Below, piece after piece: positions 6,612 to 13,978 of a DNA stretch of 32,986 nucleotides. The notes beneath the pieces are model-generated. The model saw nothing but the letters and a program-made list of their open reading frames with translations. It was not told where the DNA came from and did not search any database. Both the position numbers and the translations under genes were made by a program. Source of the DNA: Dehalococcoidia bacterium (lineage in GTDB: Bacteria; Chloroflexota; Dehalococcoidia; Lucifugimonadales; Australimonadaceae); NCBI GenBank assembly GCA_021296055.1, contig JAGWBE010000007.1:1-32986 (forward strand). Direction: 5' to 3'. The stretch's first letter is position 1. Each line of letters opens with the position of its first letter.

Positions 6612-7826
6612 GTGAGCGAGGCGGTGAGGTTCATCGACGGCGGCAGCGTTACGACGCCGCGCGGGTTCACGGCTGGCGCCGTCTACGCGGGCGTGAAGAC
6701 ATATGCCCAGGACAAGCTGGACGTGGGCATCCTGTTGTCGGACGCGCCGACCGTAACGGCGGGCGTCTTCACGCTGAACCGCGTCAAGTCGAAGTCGGTG
6801 GTGTTGACGCAGGAGCGCGTGGAGACGGGGCGCGTTCGCGCGGTGGTCGCGGTGAGCGGCATCGCCAACGCGGTGGTGGAGGCGGGGATGCGGGACGCGG
6901 TGGAGACGACGGCGTTGGCCGCGCGGCAGGCGGGCCTAGAGCCGGAGGAGGTGGCCATCTGCACCACGGGCCTCATCGGCGTGGAGCTGCCGATGGGCTT
7001 GGTGCGCGCGGGGGTCGCGCGCGTTGAACTCTCCCCTCACGGCGGCGACGACTTCGCGCGCAGCATCATGACCACCGACCGCGGGCCGAAGTCGGCAGCG
7101 GCGCGGGTGGAGGCCGGCGGCGCGTCGGTGACGATAGGCGGCTGCGTGAAAGGCGCGGGGATGATTCACCCGCAGATGGCGACGATGCTCGGTTTCTTGA
7201 CGACGGATGCGGCGGTTGAGCCGGGGTTTCTCAAACAGGCGCTGGCGCACGCGGTGGACGACACCTTCAACATGGTTACGGTCGACGGCGACGGCAGCAC
7301 CAACGACACGGTGCTGCTGCTGGCCAACGGCCAGGCGGGGAACCCGCCCCTGAGCGCCGATTCGCCGGGCGCGGCGGTCTTCGCCGCGGGCCTCCACGCG
7401 GTGGCCGACCACCTGTGCAAGCAGTTGGTGCGGGACGCCGAAGGCTCCGAGCGCATCTTCTCCGTCACCGTAGAGGGGGCGCGGAGCCGCGAGGACGCGC
7501 GGGCCGTCGCGCGGGCGGTGGCAGGGTCGTCGCTGGTGAAGTCGGCGATTCACGGCAGCGACCCGAACTGGGGGCGGGTGCTGGCGGCGGCGGGACGCGC
7601 AGGGGCGGAGATCGTCGAGGAGAAGGTGACCTTCTACATCAACGACGTGTGCATTATGGACGAGGGGCTGCCCATCTCGTTCCATAAGGACGCGGTGGTG
7701 GCGATGATGCGGCAGCCGGAGGTAACGCTCTCTCTCAACCTGGGGCTAGGGGAGGCGTCGGCCACGGCGTGGGGGTGCGAGCTGAGCGAAGAGTACGTGA
7801 CCTTCAACAGCGCCTATACGACCTAG
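6612..7826 (+). CDS. argJ: Bifunctional ornithine acetyltransferase / N-acetylglutamate synthase
   Basis: 404-aa ArgJ. It transfers the acetyl group from N-acetylornithine to glutamate, and may also make N-acetylglutamate from acetyl-CoA, in the cyclic arginine pathway. The self-cleavage site is present as K-G-A-G-M-I-H-P-Q-M-A-T-M-L with Thr191 as nucleophile and new N-terminus of the beta chain. The C-terminal H-G-S-D-P-N-W-G-R motif is also intact. The start is GTG 6612, because GAGGGGGAA lies about 7 nt upstream and the family N-terminus (GGSVTTPRGF) follows. A longer in-frame GTG at 6546 falls inside the promoter and leader. One difference is that the usual S-G-N-A-N-A is S-G-I-A-N-A here. 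argB follows after 11 nt. Confidence 0.95.
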   Translation: MSEAVRFIDGGSVTTPRGFTAGAVYAGVKTYAQDKLDVGILLSDAPTVTAGVFTLNRVKSKSVVLTQERVETGRVRAVVAVSGIANAVVEAGMRDAVETTALAARQAGLEPEEVAICTTGLIGVELPMGLVRAGVARVELSPHGGDDFARSIMTTDRGPKSAAARVEAGGASVTIGGCVKGAGMIHPQMATMLGFLTTDAAVEPGFLKQALAHAVDDTFNMVTVDGDGSTNDTVLLLANGQAGNPPLSADSPGAAVFAAGLHAVADHLCKQLVRDAEGSERIFSVTVEGARSREDARAVARAVAGSSLVKSAIHGSDPNWGRVLAAAGRAGAEIVEEKVTFYINDVCIMDEGLPISFHKDAVVAMMRQPEVTLSLNLGLGEASATAWGCELSEEYVTFNSAYTT

Positions 7827-7837
7827 AGGGTTAGGGT

Positions 7838-8614
7838 ATGGCGGGGCAAGGCTCCATCGTTCTCGTGAAGATCGGCGGCTCCACGCTGGGCGCGCAGGAC
7901 ACGGCCATCGCCGACGTAGCGGCGCTGCGCAGGGAGGGGCGCCAGCCCATCGTGGTGCATGGCGGCGGGGCGATGATCAGCGATTGGATGGGGCGCCTGG
8001 GCGTGAAGTCGGAGTTCGTGGACGGGCTGCGCGTGACGGACGAGGTGAGCGTGGAGGTGGTCGCGGCGGTGCTTGCGGGCGCGGTCAACAAGCGGCTAGT
8101 GCAGGAGTTGAGCGCAGTGGGAGCGCTGGCGAGCGGCATATCGGGCGCGGACGGCGGCTTGCTGGAAGGGCGCGTGGATAGGCCGGAACTGGGGCGCGTC
8201 GCGGCGTCGCTCAAGGTTGACCCCACGCCGCTGCTACGCCTGCTGGACGACGGGTGCGTGCCTGTAGTCGCGCCGCTTGCGCTCGATGGCGCGGAGGGGC
8301 GCAACCTGCTGAATGTGAACGCGGACACGGCGGCGGGCGCGATTGCGGCGGCGGTCGGCGCCGATTGGCTGGTGTTCCTGACGGACGTCGACGGCGTGCT
8401 GGACGCGTCGGGCGGACTGCTGCGCCGCGTCCCCCCCGAGCGTGTGGAGCAACTGATCGGCGATGGAGTGATCGATGGGGGGATGATTCCGAAAGTGCGG
8501 GCGTGCCTGGCGGCGGCGGAGGCCGGCGTGCGCGGGCGCATCGTCAACGGAACGCGGCCGAATGCGTTGGCGGCGTGCCTGGACGGCGCGGAGACCGGCA
8601 CGGCGATCGGATAG
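7838..8614 (+). CDS. argB: Acetylglutamate kinase
   Basis: 258-aa amino-acid kinase that phosphorylates N-acetylglutamate, the second step of arginine synthesis. Motifs seen are V-K-I-G-G-S at the N-terminus (phosphate binding), V-V-H-G-G-G for the substrate and glycine loop, N-V-N-A-D in the middle, F-L-T-D-V-D-G-V-L-D, and G-G-M-I-P-K-V with the catalytic Lys region. Length is normal. Adjacent argJ supports ArgB over the lysine-pathway LysZ. It is followed by the UPF0182 gene after only 10 nt, so that gene is probably in the same transcript. Confidence 0.93.
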   Translation: MAGQGSIVLVKIGGSTLGAQDTAIADVAALRREGRQPIVVHGGGAMISDWMGRLGVKSEFVDGLRVTDEVSVEVVAAVLAGAVNKRLVQELSAVGALASGISGADGGLLEGRVDRPELGRVAASLKVDPTPLLRLLDDGCVPVVAPLALDGAEGRNLLNVNADTAAGAIAAAVGADWLVFLTDVDGVLDASGGLLRRVPPERVEQLIGDGVIDGGMIPKVRACLAAAEAGVRGRIVNGTRPNALAACLDGAETGTAIG

Positions 8615-8624
8615 GCGAGGGGAT

Positions 8625-11468
8625 ATGGCGGCGTTCAATGAGGGCAACAACGGAGGCGGCGAGTCCGGGTTGATGGACTCGCTGTTCGGCGACCCGTCTC
8701 AGCTGCCTAGCCGGATGCGGTTGTACACGCGCGTCGGCCTCTCCATTTTCGGCGTGCTTGCGGCATTCCTCTTCATCTCCCTGGCGCGGGAGGTGTACAC
8801 CGATTGGCTCTGGTTTTCGACGCTGGGGTTGAGCAGTGTCTACCGCGACATCCTCATCACGCGGCTCTGGCTCTTCGGGGCAGGGTTCGCGGTGATGGGC
8901 GGGTTAGCCTGGCTGACCTGCTGGTGGGCGGTGCGAAATGCGTGGGGCCCGCCGGAGTATCACGCGGCCCCGGCCATCTACGCGGTGATGCGCCGGATAC
9001 TTCTCCTGACGCTCGCGATGATGTGCTTGGTGATTGCGTTGGGCTTCGCGGGCGCGTTGAGCGGGCGCTGGGAGCTCTTCCTGAAGTTCATGAACTCGGC
9101 GCCGTGGGGAGCGGAAGACCCCGTATTCGGGCACGACGTGGGCTTCTACGTCTTCACCATGCCGATGCTCCACACCGTGCAAGGCTGGCTGATGGCCGCG
9201 GCCATTGCGCTGATCGCCGTCACCGCAGTCGCCTACGTAGGCGTGTTCTACTTTCGCGGGGCGAGGGCGCGTCTGACGCGTCCGATCCTGCGCCACGCGG
9301 CGGTGTTGGGCGCCTTCCTGATGGCGGCCATCGCGGCGGGGCACTGGCTGGACACTTACGAGACGCTCTTCTCGGCGGACGCGGCGGTTACGGGGGCGAC
9401 GTACACCGACGTTACGGCGCGCATCCCCGCGCTGCGGCTGCTGACGGGCATCGCGGCGATCGCGGCGCTGACGATGCTGGTCAGCACGCGGATGTCGAGC
9501 CGGCAGCAGAGCGTGCGCCTGTTGACCTCGGCGGCGGGATTGTGGTTGGTCGGCGCGCTGCTCGCCGGGCTGCTATGGCCCAGCCTCGTCCAACGCTTCT
9601 CGGTGCAGCCGAACGAGTTGGAGCGGGAGCGCCCGTACATCGAGCGGAGCATCGCGTGGACGCGGGAGGGGTTCGACCTGGCGCGCGTGTCGGAGCGCAC
9701 GTACGACGTGGCGGACGACCGCCTGGCGGCGGACATCGCCGCGAACCCGGCCACCATCTCCAACATCCGCCTCTGGGACCCGCGCCCGCTCCTCGACGTC
9801 TACAACCAGATCCAGCACCTGCGCCTGTACTACTCCTTCCTCGACCCCGACATCGACCGCTATTACGTGGACGGCGAGTATCGCCAGGTGCTGCTGGGGA
9901 CACGCGAGCTGATCCAGGACGGCCTCGACCCCACGGCGCAGAACTGGGTGAACCGCCGTCTCGTCTACACCCACGGCTACGGCGTGGTGATGAGCCCGGC
10001 GACCGACTTCACGGAGGGCGGACAACCCACGTTCTTCCTGAAGGACGTGCCGCTCAACGGCGTGTTCGAGGTGGCGCAGCCGCGCGTGTACTACGGGGAG
10101 TCGACGCCGACGAGCGCCGTCCCGACGCTGCCGGACGCGCCCCGGAGCGACGACGCAGTGCTGGTGAACACGACGGAGCCGGAGTTCGACCGCCCGCCGG
10201 GCGAACTGGGCGGCCAGCCGGAGTTCATCGACCGCTACGAGGGGACGGGCGGCGTGCGCCTGTCCAGTCTGCTGCGCCGCGCCGCGTACGCCTGGGAGCT
10301 GGGCGACCTGAACATCCTCATCAGCGGTCAACTCACGAACGAGAGCCGCGTGCTCTACCGCCGCCACGTCCAGGAGCGCACGGCGGCCATCGCGCCGTTC
10401 CTGCGCTTCGACCGCGACCCGTACATGGTGGTGCACGATGGGCGGCTGCTGTGGATACAGGATGCCTACACAGTGACCGACCGCGTGCCCTACGCGCAGC
10501 GCTTCGAGCAGCCGCCCGACACGGCGCGGCAGATACCCTTCATCGGCTTCAACTACATCCGCAACAGCGTGAAGGTGGTGGTGGACGCCTACAACGGCTC
10601 CGTAACCTTCTACACCATCGAGCCGCAGGGCGAAGACCCGATGCTGCGCGTCTTCCGCAACGCCTTCCCCGACCTGTTCACGCCTATCAGCGAGATGCCG
10701 CCCGGCCTGCGCGAGCACGTCCGCTACCCGGAGGTGCTGCTGCGCGCGCAAGCGGAGACGTTCCTCCAGTTCCACATGACCGACACCAAGGAGTTCTTCC
10801 TGAAGGAGGACCAGTGGGAGATTCCGCTGGAGGTGGTCCGGCAGAGTCAGCCGGTGCGCGTCCAGCCCTACTACGTCATCATGCAGCTGCCGGGCGAGGA
10901 GCGCGAGGAGTTCGTCCTGATCCTCCCCTTCACGCCGCAGGACAAGCCGAACCTGGTGGCGTGGATGGCCGCCCGCTCCGACGGCGAGAACTACGGCGAG
11001 ATACAGCTCTTCACCTTCCCGACCGACCGTCTCTTCAACGGCCCCGAGCAGGTGGAGGCGCGCATCGACAACGACCCCGCCATCTCCGAGCAGTTCACGC
11101 TGTGGGGGCAGTCGGGCTCCATCGTCATACGCGGCAACCTGCTGGTCATCCCCATCGGCGAGTCGTTGCTCTACGCGGAGCCGGTCTACCTCCAGGCCGA
11201 CACGCTGGACTTCCCGGAGCTCAAGCGCGTCATCCTGGCGACGGCGGACACGGTGGTGATGGAGCCGACGCTGACGGACGCCATCGAGGCGCTGCTAGGC
11301 CGCAGCATCCCCGCAGCCCCAACCACCGGCGAGCCCGTCCCAGGCGGCGTCCCCCCGGAGCAGCTGCGCCGCGCCCTAGAAGCGCTCCAAGAGGCGCTGG
11401 ACGAACTGCGCAAGGGCGTAGAGGGCATAGACGAGGCAGTGCAGGGCCTGGGGGAGGCGGCGGGGTAG
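8625..11468 (+). CDS. UPF0182 family integral membrane protein
   Basis: 947-aa protein of the UPF0182 (COG1615) family, whose function is unknown. The start is ATG 8625 with GAGGGG just upstream; an in-frame ATG at 8562 lies inside argB. Seven hydrophobic helices are visible in the first ~325 residues (about 37-56, 79-102, 121-146, 181-210, 221-243, 271-291 and 298-322). A long extracytoplasmic region follows with family-typical blocks such as RHVQERTAAIAPFLRFDRDP and Y-V-V-D-A-Y-N-G-S-V. The C-terminal ~45 residues are a Leu/Glu/Ala-rich, probably coiled-coil, helix. Proteins of this size are common in actinobacteria, cyanobacteria and Chloroflexota. The gene follows argB closely, but no functional link to arginine synthesis is known. 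Confidence 0.9.
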   Translation: MAAFNEGNNGGGESGLMDSLFGDPSQLPSRMRLYTRVGLSIFGVLAAFLFISLAREVYTDWLWFSTLGLSSVYRDILITRLWLFGAGFAVMGGLAWLTCWWAVRNAWGPPEYHAAPAIYAVMRRILLLTLAMMCLVIALGFAGALSGRWELFLKFMNSAPWGAEDPVFGHDVGFYVFTMPMLHTVQGWLMAAAIALIAVTAVAYVGVFYFRGARARLTRPILRHAAVLGAFLMAAIAAGHWLDTYETLFSADAAVTGATYTDVTARIPALRLLTGIAAIAALTMLVSTRMSSRQQSVRLLTSAAGLWLVGALLAGLLWPSLVQRFSVQPNELERERPYIERSIAWTREGFDLARVSERTYDVADDRLAADIAANPATISNIRLWDPRPLLDVYNQIQHLRLYYSFLDPDIDRYYVDGEYRQVLLGTRELIQDGLDPTAQNWVNRRLVYTHGYGVVMSPATDFTEGGQPTFFLKDVPLNGVFEVAQPRVYYGESTPTSAVPTLPDAPRSDDAVLVNTTEPEFDRPPGELGGQPEFIDRYEGTGGVRLSSLLRRAAYAWELGDLNILISGQLTNESRVLYRRHVQERTAAIAPFLRFDRDPYMVVHDGRLLWIQDAYTVTDRVPYAQRFEQPPDTARQIPFIGFNYIRNSVKVVVDAYNGSVTFYTIEPQGEDPMLRVFRNAFPDLFTPISEMPPGLREHVRYPEVLLRAQAETFLQFHMTDTKEFFLKEDQWEIPLEVVRQSQPVRVQPYYVIMQLPGEEREEFVLILPFTPQDKPNLVAWMAARSDGENYGEIQLFTFPTDRLFNGPEQVEARIDNDPAISEQFTLWGQSGSIVIRGNLLVIPIGESLLYAEPVYLQADTLDFPELKRVILATADTVVMEPTLTDAIEALLGRSIPAAPTTGEPVPGGVPPEQLRRALEALQEALDELRKGVEGIDEAVQGLGEAAG

Positions 11469-11496
11469 CGCGCCTCACCCCTCGAGGCGGACGAGG

Positions 11497-11526
11497 CGGC
11501 GACTTTTAACAAACTGTAAGTCGCCG
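11497..11526. terminator. Hairpin between convergent UPF0182 and vsr genes
   Basis: CGGCGACTT (11497-11505) and AAGTCGCCG (11518-11526) form a perfect 9-bp stem with a 12-nt AT-rich loop. The region around it (11500-11550) is much richer in AT than its surroundings. Position after two convergent genes suggests a terminator, but no clean U-tract follows. It also marks the edge of the restriction-modification island. Confidence 0.5.
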
Positions 11527-11626
11527 GGCTAAATTTAGTAGGCCTCATAAGTCTACGTTGAAAGGCAGCGCCCTATGGCCATGAGCGAACGCCAGGCTCC
11601 GCACCCCGCTTCCGCCGCCCCATTTC

Positions 11627-12076
11627 TCACGGATCGGGATAGGCAACCTTTGTTCCGCTTGCCGGGTCGAGGAACGCTCGCAGCCGGGCGCCCACACTGT
11701 CTAGGTCGGCCTCAACTTCGCATTCCCAGATAGTGAACGTCCGCCACCCGAGTTCCTGGAGCCTGCGCCCGTGGCTTTGGTCGCGCTCCTTGTTCCGCGC
11801 GAGCTTGCTCGTCCAGTAGCCCTGGTTGGACTTAGGCTCGCGGACGATGCGGCAACCGGACGCGTCGTGCTGGTGCCAGAAGCAGCCGTGAATGAACACT
11901 GCCTTGCGGCGGGAGGGGAATACGAGATCAGGGCGCCCGGGCAATGTCTTGGGACGGAGGCGGTAACGGTAGCCCATAGCATGCGCCACCCGGCGAACGG
12001 CCATCTCGGGCGCGGTGTCCACGCTCCGGATGCGCCGCATGTTCTCGCTACGGCGCTCTTTGGAGAGAGTGTCCAT
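11627..12076 (-). CDS. vsr: Very short patch repair (Vsr) mismatch endonuclease
   Basis: 149-aa Vsr-type endonuclease. It nicks next to T:G mismatches that arise when 5-methylcytosine deaminates, so it protects sites methylated by C5 methyltransferases. The active-site block is G-R-P-D-L-V-F (Asp50) followed by F-I-H-G-C-F-W-H-Q-H (His63, Phe66, Trp67, His68), matching E. coli Vsr Asp51/His64/Phe67/Trp68/His69 with an offset of one. The W-E-C motif near the C-terminus is also present. Its start codon overlaps the stop of the restriction gene (TGATG), so translation is coupled. Linkage to a C5 methyltransferase gene is the usual setting. Confidence 0.93.
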   Translation of the reverse strand: MDTLSKERRSENMRRIRSVDTAPEMAVRRVAHAMGYRYRLRPKTLPGRPDLVFPSRRKAVFIHGCFWHQHDASGCRIVREPKSNQGYWTSKLARNKERDQSHGRRLQELGWRTFTIWECEVEADLDSVGARLRAFLDPASGTKVAYPDP

Positions 12077-12945
12077 CAGACGGCAAGGTCGAGGGGAAGG
12101 TCGGATATGTCCTTGAGCCGCTTGCCGTCCACCATTGTCGTCAGCATTTCTACGGAGTCCTCATTGCCGTGAGTGTGAACGGCTTCACGCAATTCATAGA
12201 GGGCGAAGTGGTAGACACAGTCCAAATCGCCGGTGCCAAGGGCGATTGAGGCGATGCGGCTCGGCAACGGTTCCGCCGTAATCAGCACCGCATGCGGCAC
12301 GCGGCCCTTTCTGTTGCGCATCAGGTTCAGCGCCTCCGCCCTGGCGTTCTGCGAGCGGTCACTGCGAATCGTCCACTTGCAGGAGACGCTCGCGTGGAGC
12401 ATTGCGTGGGGCTGGTTTGCCTTGCGCAGGCCGCTGTGAGTGGTGGTCTCCCCATCGACGAGGCGTTTGAGGGTGTTGATTTCCGTGTCGTCAAGCGGCT
12501 GCCTGTAGACCATCACGTCCGGTTTGATGAGGTAGTCGGCCCCGATGGCGGCCGCAAGCGGGCCACCCCCTTCCGTGGCCTCCTTGAGGGCCACCAGGTG
12601 CTCGTACTGCTCGAACTTCGCTATGCCCTGCGCCGCCTGGCGGCTCACTGGGCCTGTCCTGTCGATGATCCATGGCCCAGGGCGCAGATGCGCAAGCAGC
12701 GGGAAGACGCCGTTCAGGAAACGCTCGCAGGCTCTCTCGAACTCAGCGCCTGCGGCCTGGCCGGAGATTGTCCCTTCCGTTCCCGTTCCCAGCTGCTGGA
12801 GGATGTCTCCTGCGATGGCGGTGCTGAGCGCGCTGTCCTTGTCCGCATAGTTGGGCCGACCGTCAGGCGTAACTCTGATGACGTTCCGGAGCAAGTCGGC
12901 ATGGAACTCCCGCCGTGCTCTGCTGATGGCGCTTTCGGGGGTCAT
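12076..12945 (-). CDS. Type II restriction endonuclease, NgoMIV-like
   Basis: 289-aa endonuclease. The catalytic residues fit the NgoMIV/Cfr10I group: Asp143 in K-P-D, Ser188-Cys189-Lys190 (S-C-K) and Glu204. The D-to-S, D-to-K and K-to-E distances (45, 47 and 14) equal those I recall for NgoMIV (Asp140, Ser185, Lys187, Glu201). Length is also close to NgoMIV (286 aa). F-E at 69-70 may supply the outer Glu. NgoMIV cuts GCCGGC as a tetramer. Whether this enzyme has the same site is inference. The start overlaps the methyltransferase stop as ATGA. No inactivating lesion is seen, so the enzyme is probably active. Confidence 0.88.
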   Translation of the reverse strand: MTPESAISRARREFHADLLRNVIRVTPDGRPNYADKDSALSTAIAGDILQQLGTGTEGTISGQAAGAEFERACERFLNGVFPLLAHLRPGPWIIDRTGPVSRQAAQGIAKFEQYEHLVALKEATEGGGPLAAAIGADYLIKPDVMVYRQPLDDTEINTLKRLVDGETTTHSGLRKANQPHAMLHASVSCKWTIRSDRSQNARAEALNLMRNRKGRVPHAVLITAEPLPSRIASIALGTGDLDCVYHFALYELREAVHTHGNEDSVEMLTTMVDGKRLKDISDLPLDLAV

Positions 12946-13910
12946 GCTTCGAGCAGCGCTGCTTGGCGCGACCCTAACGCAAGGGCGATTTGCTTACCGA
13001 CTGCTCCGGCCACTTGTGGGGGGAAGGCATTAGCCGCCTGGCGGTAAGCCGTGGTCTTGCTCCCAGCGAACTGCCAGTCATCCGGGAAGCCTTGGAGTCG
13101 GGCAGCCATGCGCAGCGTGAGCCTGGGAGCGCCTACCTGGTGAGGGCCGGGGGCTTCGTCGGCAAGGCCTATCCCATCCACCCCTAGTTTGGCCCAGGCG
13201 CGGCGTGCGCGCACAGGCCCCAGGTCCGGCCCGCCATGCTTGTGTGACCCGCCGACGATAGTTGGGGCGATGGCCGCAGCTGTCTCACGCCAGGCAGCCG
13301 CTCCAGGCCAGCCCCGGCTAGCTATGAGGTCGAACAGGACTTCGCCGACGGTTGGCGGAGAGACCTCCGAGGGCTCAGGCCATTTGAATTCTCCGGCGAT
13401 GGACTTCCGCAAGGCCACTAAGAGCACGCGAGGGCGGAGTTGGGGGAGGCCAAAATCAGATGCGTGGAGAAGCCTCCAATCGGCCTCGTAGCCCAGGTAG
13501 CTGAGCGCCGTGCTTATCTCTGCGCGGTAGCCGTCGAAGCGGCGCTCCAAGAGGCCGCGCACATTCTCAACCATTACCGCTTCAGGCCGTATCTCCCCCA
13601 CCAGACGGAGGACGGAAGGAAAGAGGTTCCGCTCGTCCTCACGGCCTAGCTGCTTGCCGGCGATGGAGAATGGTGGGCAAGGTATGCCGCCAGCTAGCAG
13701 ATCGATGCCTGAGTAGGGGCGGCCATCGAAGGAACGGAGGTCTTCCTGGAGCACATTCCAGAGCGGCCTGTTGCGACGCAGCGTCTCGCATGCCGCCGCC
13801 TCAATTTCCACGAGGGCTGCGTGCTGAAATCCTGCCCGCTCGAGACCAAGCGCTTGACCGCCTGCCCCGGCGCATAGTTCGACAGACGTAAGAGTCGGCG
13901 GACAGTTCAT
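12942..13910 (-). CDS. DNA (cytosine-5-)-methyltransferase of the RM system
   Basis: 322-aa C5-cytosine methyltransferase. It shows motif I as L-C-A-G-A-G-G (SAM binding), motif IV as G-I-P-C-P-P-F-S with catalytic Cys78, motif VI as V-E-N-V (115-117), motif VIII as Q-L-R-P-R, a target-recognition region, and motif X near the C-terminus (Y-R-Q-A-A-N-A-F-P). The start is placed at ATG 13910, since the in-frame ATG 13946 falls inside the -35 of a good promoter. It protects host DNA from the downstream endonuclease and is first in the operon, as expected for establishment of an RM system. The recognition site is probably that of the partner enzyme. Confidence 0.92.
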   Translation of the reverse strand: MNCPPTLTSVELCAGAGGQALGLERAGFQHAALVEIEAAACETLRRNRPLWNVLQEDLRSFDGRPYSGIDLLAGGIPCPPFSIAGKQLGREDERNLFPSVLRLVGEIRPEAVMVENVRGLLERRFDGYRAEISTALSYLGYEADWRLLHASDFGLPQLRPRVLLVALRKSIAGEFKWPEPSEVSPPTVGEVLFDLIASRGWPGAAAWRETAAAIAPTIVGGSHKHGGPDLGPVRARRAWAKLGVDGIGLADEAPGPHQVGAPRLTLRMAARLQGFPDDWQFAGSKTTAYRQAANAFPPQVAGAVGKQIALALGSRQAALLEA

Positions 13911-13920
13911 GCCGCTGCGG

Positions 13921-13950
13921 ATAGTAGGCCACAGGGCGCGCGCCATTCAA
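13921..13950 (-). promoter_or_regulatory. Promoter of the restriction-modification operon
   Basis: On the minus strand TTGAAT (13950-13945), an 18-nt spacer and TACTAT (13926-13921). The ATG at 13910 follows after 10 nt, giving a transcript with almost no leader and no clear Shine-Dalgarno. Confidence 0.55.
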
Positions 13951-13978
13951 GTGGCAAATGTCAACGGCTTGTGGTCGT

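Noticed and set aside
8804..11509. A ~900-codon open frame overlapping the UPF0182 gene in another frame
   Set aside because: Arg/Gly/Pro-rich shadow typical of high-GC coding DNA; the UPF0182 frame has recognisable family motifs and TM helices.
13911..13946. Longer methyltransferase start at ATG 13946
   Set aside because: The ATG lies within the -35 region of the best promoter and adds residues without family similarity.
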